Below are positions 40,617 to 43,195 of a stretch of DNA of 43,195 nucleotides, one piece after another; the first letter of the stretch is position 1; each line of letters opens with the position of its first letter. Location: positions 1 to 43,195 of the forward strand of contig CANQTH010000018.1 of NCBI GenBank assembly GCA_947626795.1, written 5' to 3'. The notes under the pieces were generated by a model. It did no database searches. It saw nothing but the letters and a program-made list of their open reading frames with translations, and was not told where the DNA came from. A program made the translations under genes and the position numbers. Source of the DNA: an uncultured Lachnospiraceae bacterium. Its GTDB lineage: Bacteria; Bacillota; Clostridia; Lachnospirales; Lachnospiraceae.

Positions 40617-41339
40617 TTATACAGTTTTTTCTTCGGTTTTTTCTTCCGCCCTCTCCGTTATCATCTGATGGAGCTTCTTCATCGCCTCGTCAATGCCGCC
40701 GACCTCGTTGATGATGCCCTCGGAAACGGCCTCGCTCCCGACTAAGATCGTCCCCAGGTCCTTCGTCAGCATACTGGTGTTCATCATCATTTTTTCCAAC
40801 TGCTCCTGGGTCGCGAAGCAATGGCTTGCGACAAATCCCGTGATCCGGTCCTGCATCTGCTGAAAATAATCGTAAGTCTGCGGCGCGCCGATCACCAGCC
40901 CGTTTAAGCGCACCGGATGGATGACCATGGTCCCGGTCGGCACGATATAAGAATAATCGGTGGAAACGGCCAGTGGGACGCCGATGGAATGGCTGCCGCC
41001 CAATACGAGCGAGACGGTCGGCTTGCTCAAGGACGCGATCATCTCGGCGATCGCCAGCCCGGACTCCACGTCCCCGCCCACGGTATTGATCAGGATCAGC
41101 ACGCCGTCCACGCTGCTGTCGTCCTCGATCGACGCCAGCGTCGGCAGGACGTGTTCGTATTTCGTCGTCTTCGCATTGGGCGAAAGCGTCTCATGCCCCT
41201 CGATCTCCCCAATGATGGAAAGCAGGTGGATCTTGTGCCGCAGCGCCTCGTTTTCCAGGGTGATCTGCCCCATGTCCTCGATCGCTTCGTTCCTGCCCTG
41301 CTCTTGCTCCTGTTCCTGTTGCTTTTCCTTTTCTTCCAT
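40617..41339 (-). CDS. tepA: ClpP-like serine peptidase, TepA family
   Basis: Clp/crotonase-fold peptidase related to B. subtilis TepA (translocation-enhancing protein). The 240-residue protein has a Glu/Gln/Lys-rich N-terminal stretch (about 2-20), then the peptidase core: INTVGGDVESG (85-95), the nucleophile region GGSHSIG with Ser118 as the probable catalytic Ser, and His141 in MVIHPVR. No signal peptide, so cytoplasmic. ATG 41337-41339 has GGAAGGGA about 11 bases upstream; starts further upstream (to 41420) lack an RBS. tepA beside spoIIIE is a conserved Firmicutes neighbourhood. Confidence 0.88.
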   Translation of the reverse strand: MEEKEKQQEQEQEQGRNEAIEDMGQITLENEALRHKIHLLSIIGEIEGHETLSPNAKTTKYEHVLPTLASIEDDSSVDGVLILINTVGGDVESGLAIAEMIASLSKPTVSLVLGGSHSIGVPLAVSTDYSYIVPTGTMVIHPVRLNGLVIGAPQTYDYFQQMQDRITGFVASHCFATQEQLEKMMMNTSMLTKDLGTILVGSEAVSEGIINEVGGIDEAMKKLHQMITERAEEKTEEKTV

Positions 41340-41442
41340 AAAATAAAATTCCCTTCCCGCGTACATCATATTTTCCATAATTAGTATGTACGTTGGAAGA
41401 GAATTTATTCTTGCGGGCATGAGCCAGGCCCGCTAACATATT

Positions 41443-43110
41443 TTACTTCTTTGTTCTCACATTCTTTGCCTTCGACCAGCTTGAATAAAGGTTGCTGGAG
41501 CTTCCGTTTATCTTCACCGTCTTATAAGTACGGATCCTCGCATAATATTTCTTCTTCGCTTTCAATCCGGAAACCGTCCTGGACGTCCTGCCCTTCTTCG
41601 CGGTTACGGTCTGTGTCGCTTTCTTTGCAAACTTGCTGCTGGTAGAATACTGGATCTCGTAGCCCGTGACCTGGACGGGCTGCTTTTTCCATTTCAGGGC
41701 AAAACCATTTTTTTTCGCGGTGAGCTTGGAAAGGCTGGTTCCTTTCGGAACGACTGTAAAACTTGCCTTCCTGCTTCCTGTATAGTTCCCCTTGAAGTGG
41801 ATGGTTACTGCGTAACTGCCCACGTCCTTGCAGCCGGACGGATAGCTTACCGTGTAATCCGTGCCGGATCTTAATGCTTTGCCTTTGCTGTCCCTTACGG
41901 TGACGGCGGGTTTATGAGCCTTGCCGTTATAGGCATAGGAGGCTTTCGCGAATTTCACCGTCTTTGGCGCATAGATCACGGTTTCTGTTTCTTCGCCGCA
42001 GACGGAGCAGGTTTTCGTGATCTTGCCATTTTTGCCCGGGGCGGCTTTTGCGACCTGAACAGAATACACATGCTCGCTCATGAAATTGACGGAATAGGAC
42101 ACATCTCCATCCGGAAGTCCCGTTATCGTCACGTCATAGGTGTCACCGTCGGCATATTCCCTGACTGAACCCTCTTCCGGTCGGAAAATAATGCAGCCCT
42201 TCTGTCCATACCCGCCATTGTTTACATTAAAATAACCGTCTGCGGATTCACTGGAAAACCGCCAGGTCTTCTGGTCTTTTCTCCGCACCAGCGTTACCTG
42301 GATGTCTTCTTTGTTAAGCGGGATTCCCATGGAAACGGACCATGGGACATAGGGGTCGATCATATAAGTCGGCATATTTTGTGCCGGCCATGCCACTCCG
42401 CTCTGCCATGCTGTTGTATTGCTCTGGTCACATATGGAAATCGCAAAATAGCTTTCCCGTAACCCGCCTTTTACCATCCCAAATCCAACATTTCCCAAAG
42501 AAGGGTTCAGGATCCAACGCCGATGCCCGACACGGTCAATATTGACGTCATCTCGATCCGCCATCCAGGACCACAACAGCGTGGCATTTATGTTGATCAT
42601 TGCATCGGCGAGATTCGACGACTGGCTTCCCGCATATCCCAAAGCATATAATGCGTTGTCCATATCGCCCGGTTTTTTCGGCGTATGGCTCAATTCGCCA
42701 TTCACGCAATTTAAAAGAGCGGCCGCCTGCGCCTCTTCATTCAGCTTGTCGGAAAGCTTGACCTGATATGGAACTCCTGCGATGTAGCGGATCAGATTGA
42801 GCATCTGAAGCGAGCTTTCCAGCGTCTGGCTTGACAGCTTCCCCGGCTCGTAAGGATTATGGGGATTCGGCTCTTTTTCAAAAACCGCTTCATCCCTCAA
42901 TCCCGCGTCACATTCCTTGATATAGTTCCTGATCTCATCCTGCGTATGGTATTCTACATTCAGCCCCTTTCCATTTTCATCCGCATAATCTGCCGCCGCA
43001 TCCGCGACGCTCAATCCGGGCAGCCCGTCTTTGGCTGCCTCGATTGGCGTCGGAGCCTGTGTCAGCAGAATACTGCACAATATACCAAAACTCAATATGG
43101 CTTTTTTCAT
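41443..43110 (-). CDS. Secreted CAP-domain protein with Ig-like and fibronectin III-like C-terminal domains
   Basis: The 555-residue protein has a signal peptide (MKKAILSFG..., cleavage near the AEA at 24-26), then a CAP/SCP domain (about 95-245) with LNLIRY, the SSNLADA segment and DRVGHRRWILNPS. A middle region (about 245-370) includes a CSVCGEETE motif near 375. An MBG/Ig-like domain (about 385-455; YNGKAHKPAVTV...G.YTGS) and an FN3-like domain (about 460-555, GYEIQYSTSSKF..A) follow. Surface or secreted, function unknown; CAP proteins vary widely. AAGGGG lies 7 bases before the ATG, and the gene starts 13 bases after the end of another secreted protein. Confidence 0.88.
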   Translation of the reverse strand: MKKAILSFGILCSILLTQAPTPIEAAKDGLPGLSVADAAADYADENGKGLNVEYHTQDEIRNYIKECDAGLRDEAVFEKEPNPHNPYEPGKLSSQTLESSLQMLNLIRYIAGVPYQVKLSDKLNEEAQAAALLNCVNGELSHTPKKPGDMDNALYALGYAGSQSSNLADAMININATLLWSWMADRDDVNIDRVGHRRWILNPSLGNVGFGMVKGGLRESYFAISICDQSNTTAWQSGVAWPAQNMPTYMIDPYVPWSVSMGIPLNKEDIQVTLVRRKDQKTWRFSSESADGYFNVNNGGYGQKGCIIFRPEEGSVREYADGDTYDVTITGLPDGDVSYSVNFMSEHVYSVQVAKAAPGKNGKITKTCSVCGEETETVIYAPKTVKFAKASYAYNGKAHKPAVTVRDSKGKALRSGTDYTVSYPSGCKDVGSYAVTIHFKGNYTGSRKASFTVVPKGTSLSKLTAKKNGFALKWKKQPVQVTGYEIQYSTSSKFAKKATQTVTAKKGRTSRTVSGLKAKKKYYARIRTYKTVKINGSSSNLYSSWSKAKNVRTKK

Positions 43111-43123
43111 GATACGCCCCTTT

Positions 43124-43195
43124 TTATTTTTTCTTTATCTTTACGCTTTTTTTGCCGCTCCACCCGCTGTAATACGTCTTTCCATCGGCTTTTTT
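43124..43195 (-). CDS. 3' end of a secreted FN3/Ig-like repeat protein (partial, cut by the window edge)
   Basis: The last 23 codons and TAA of an upstream gene are visible: an end of the type KTYYSGWS..KSVKIKKK. The same style of ending (SSWSKAKNVRTKK) closes the CAP protein, so this is probably another FN3-type domain from a paralogous exported protein. The gene lies 13 bases before the CAP gene and is likely in its operon. The rest lies right of the window. Confidence 0.7.
   Translation of the reverse strand, partial: KKADGKTYYSGWSGKKSVKIKKK

Noticed and set aside
41413..41433. Hairpin GCGGGC/GCCCGC after the CAP gene as a terminator
   Set aside because: Only 6 bp and followed on the minus strand by AAGAATAAATTC with no T-run.

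Overview
The window looks like a chromosome segment from a GC-rich member of the Clostridia, most likely Lachnospiraceae. The evidence is the classical radC-mreBCD-mrdA-minCDE-rodA block with an mgsA inside it, alr followed by an EndoA-type toxin, tepA followed by an ftsK/spoIIIE gene, fhs-folD, a eukaryotic-type NADP isocitrate dehydrogenase, and small Cys/Gly-rich and Zn-ribbon proteins. I see no rRNA, tRNA, insertion sequence, prophage or CRISPR array. Coding density is very high: 36 of the 37 genes are on the minus strand and no gap exceeds about 250 bases. Many neighbouring genes overlap by 4 bases (rodA/mgsA, mutL/miaA, miaA/PLP gene, nnrD/alr), which points to long translationally coupled operons.

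Layout (minus-strand genes are read right to left). 1-10.7 kb: one cell-shape and division operon, radC, mreB, mreC, mreD, mrdA (PBP2), minC, minD, minE, rodA, mgsA and a D,D-carboxypeptidase. It starts at a sigma-A-like promoter upstream of radC and ends near a strong hairpin at the left edge. 10.7-23.6 kb: a probable second long operon, a CNNM/CBS membrane protein, a YebC-family protein, a BofC-like membrane protein, two FAD oxidoreductases, mutS, mutL, miaA and a PLP enzyme of the 'aluminium resistance' family. It starts at a good promoter just after the toxin gene. 23.6-26.9 kb: nnrD (NAD(P)HX repair), alr and an EndoA/MazF toxin without an antitoxin, directly behind two tandem terminator hairpins. 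26.9-27.7 kb: a coiled-coil protein of unknown function driven by a promoter matching the full sigma-A consensus. 27.7-32.6 kb: a four-gene operon, a pseudo-receiver protein, a GntR/FCD regulator, isocitrate dehydrogenase and an ABC-F ATPase.

32.7-33.4 kb is the accessory-looking spot. It holds a 75-residue Cys/Gly-rich protein with no Lys or Arg (the only plus-strand gene), convergent with a 56-residue protein that has its own terminator and a structured leader. 33.6-40.6 kb: ftsK/spoIIIE, fhs, folD and a Zn-ribbon/TPR membrane protein. 40.6-43.2 kb: tepA, a secreted CAP-domain protein, and the last 23 codons of another secreted repeat protein cut by the right edge.

The points most worth following up are: a methylglyoxal synthase whose catalytic Asp is Ser; a receiver domain whose phospho-acceptor Asp is Glu; a divergent MreB with altered nucleotide loops; in-frame tandem repeats in the linkers of MutS, MutL and FtsK plus a 59-bp tandem repeat just upstream of mutS; the Cys-rich protein behind a possible sigma-K-like promoter; and several structured 5' leaders.
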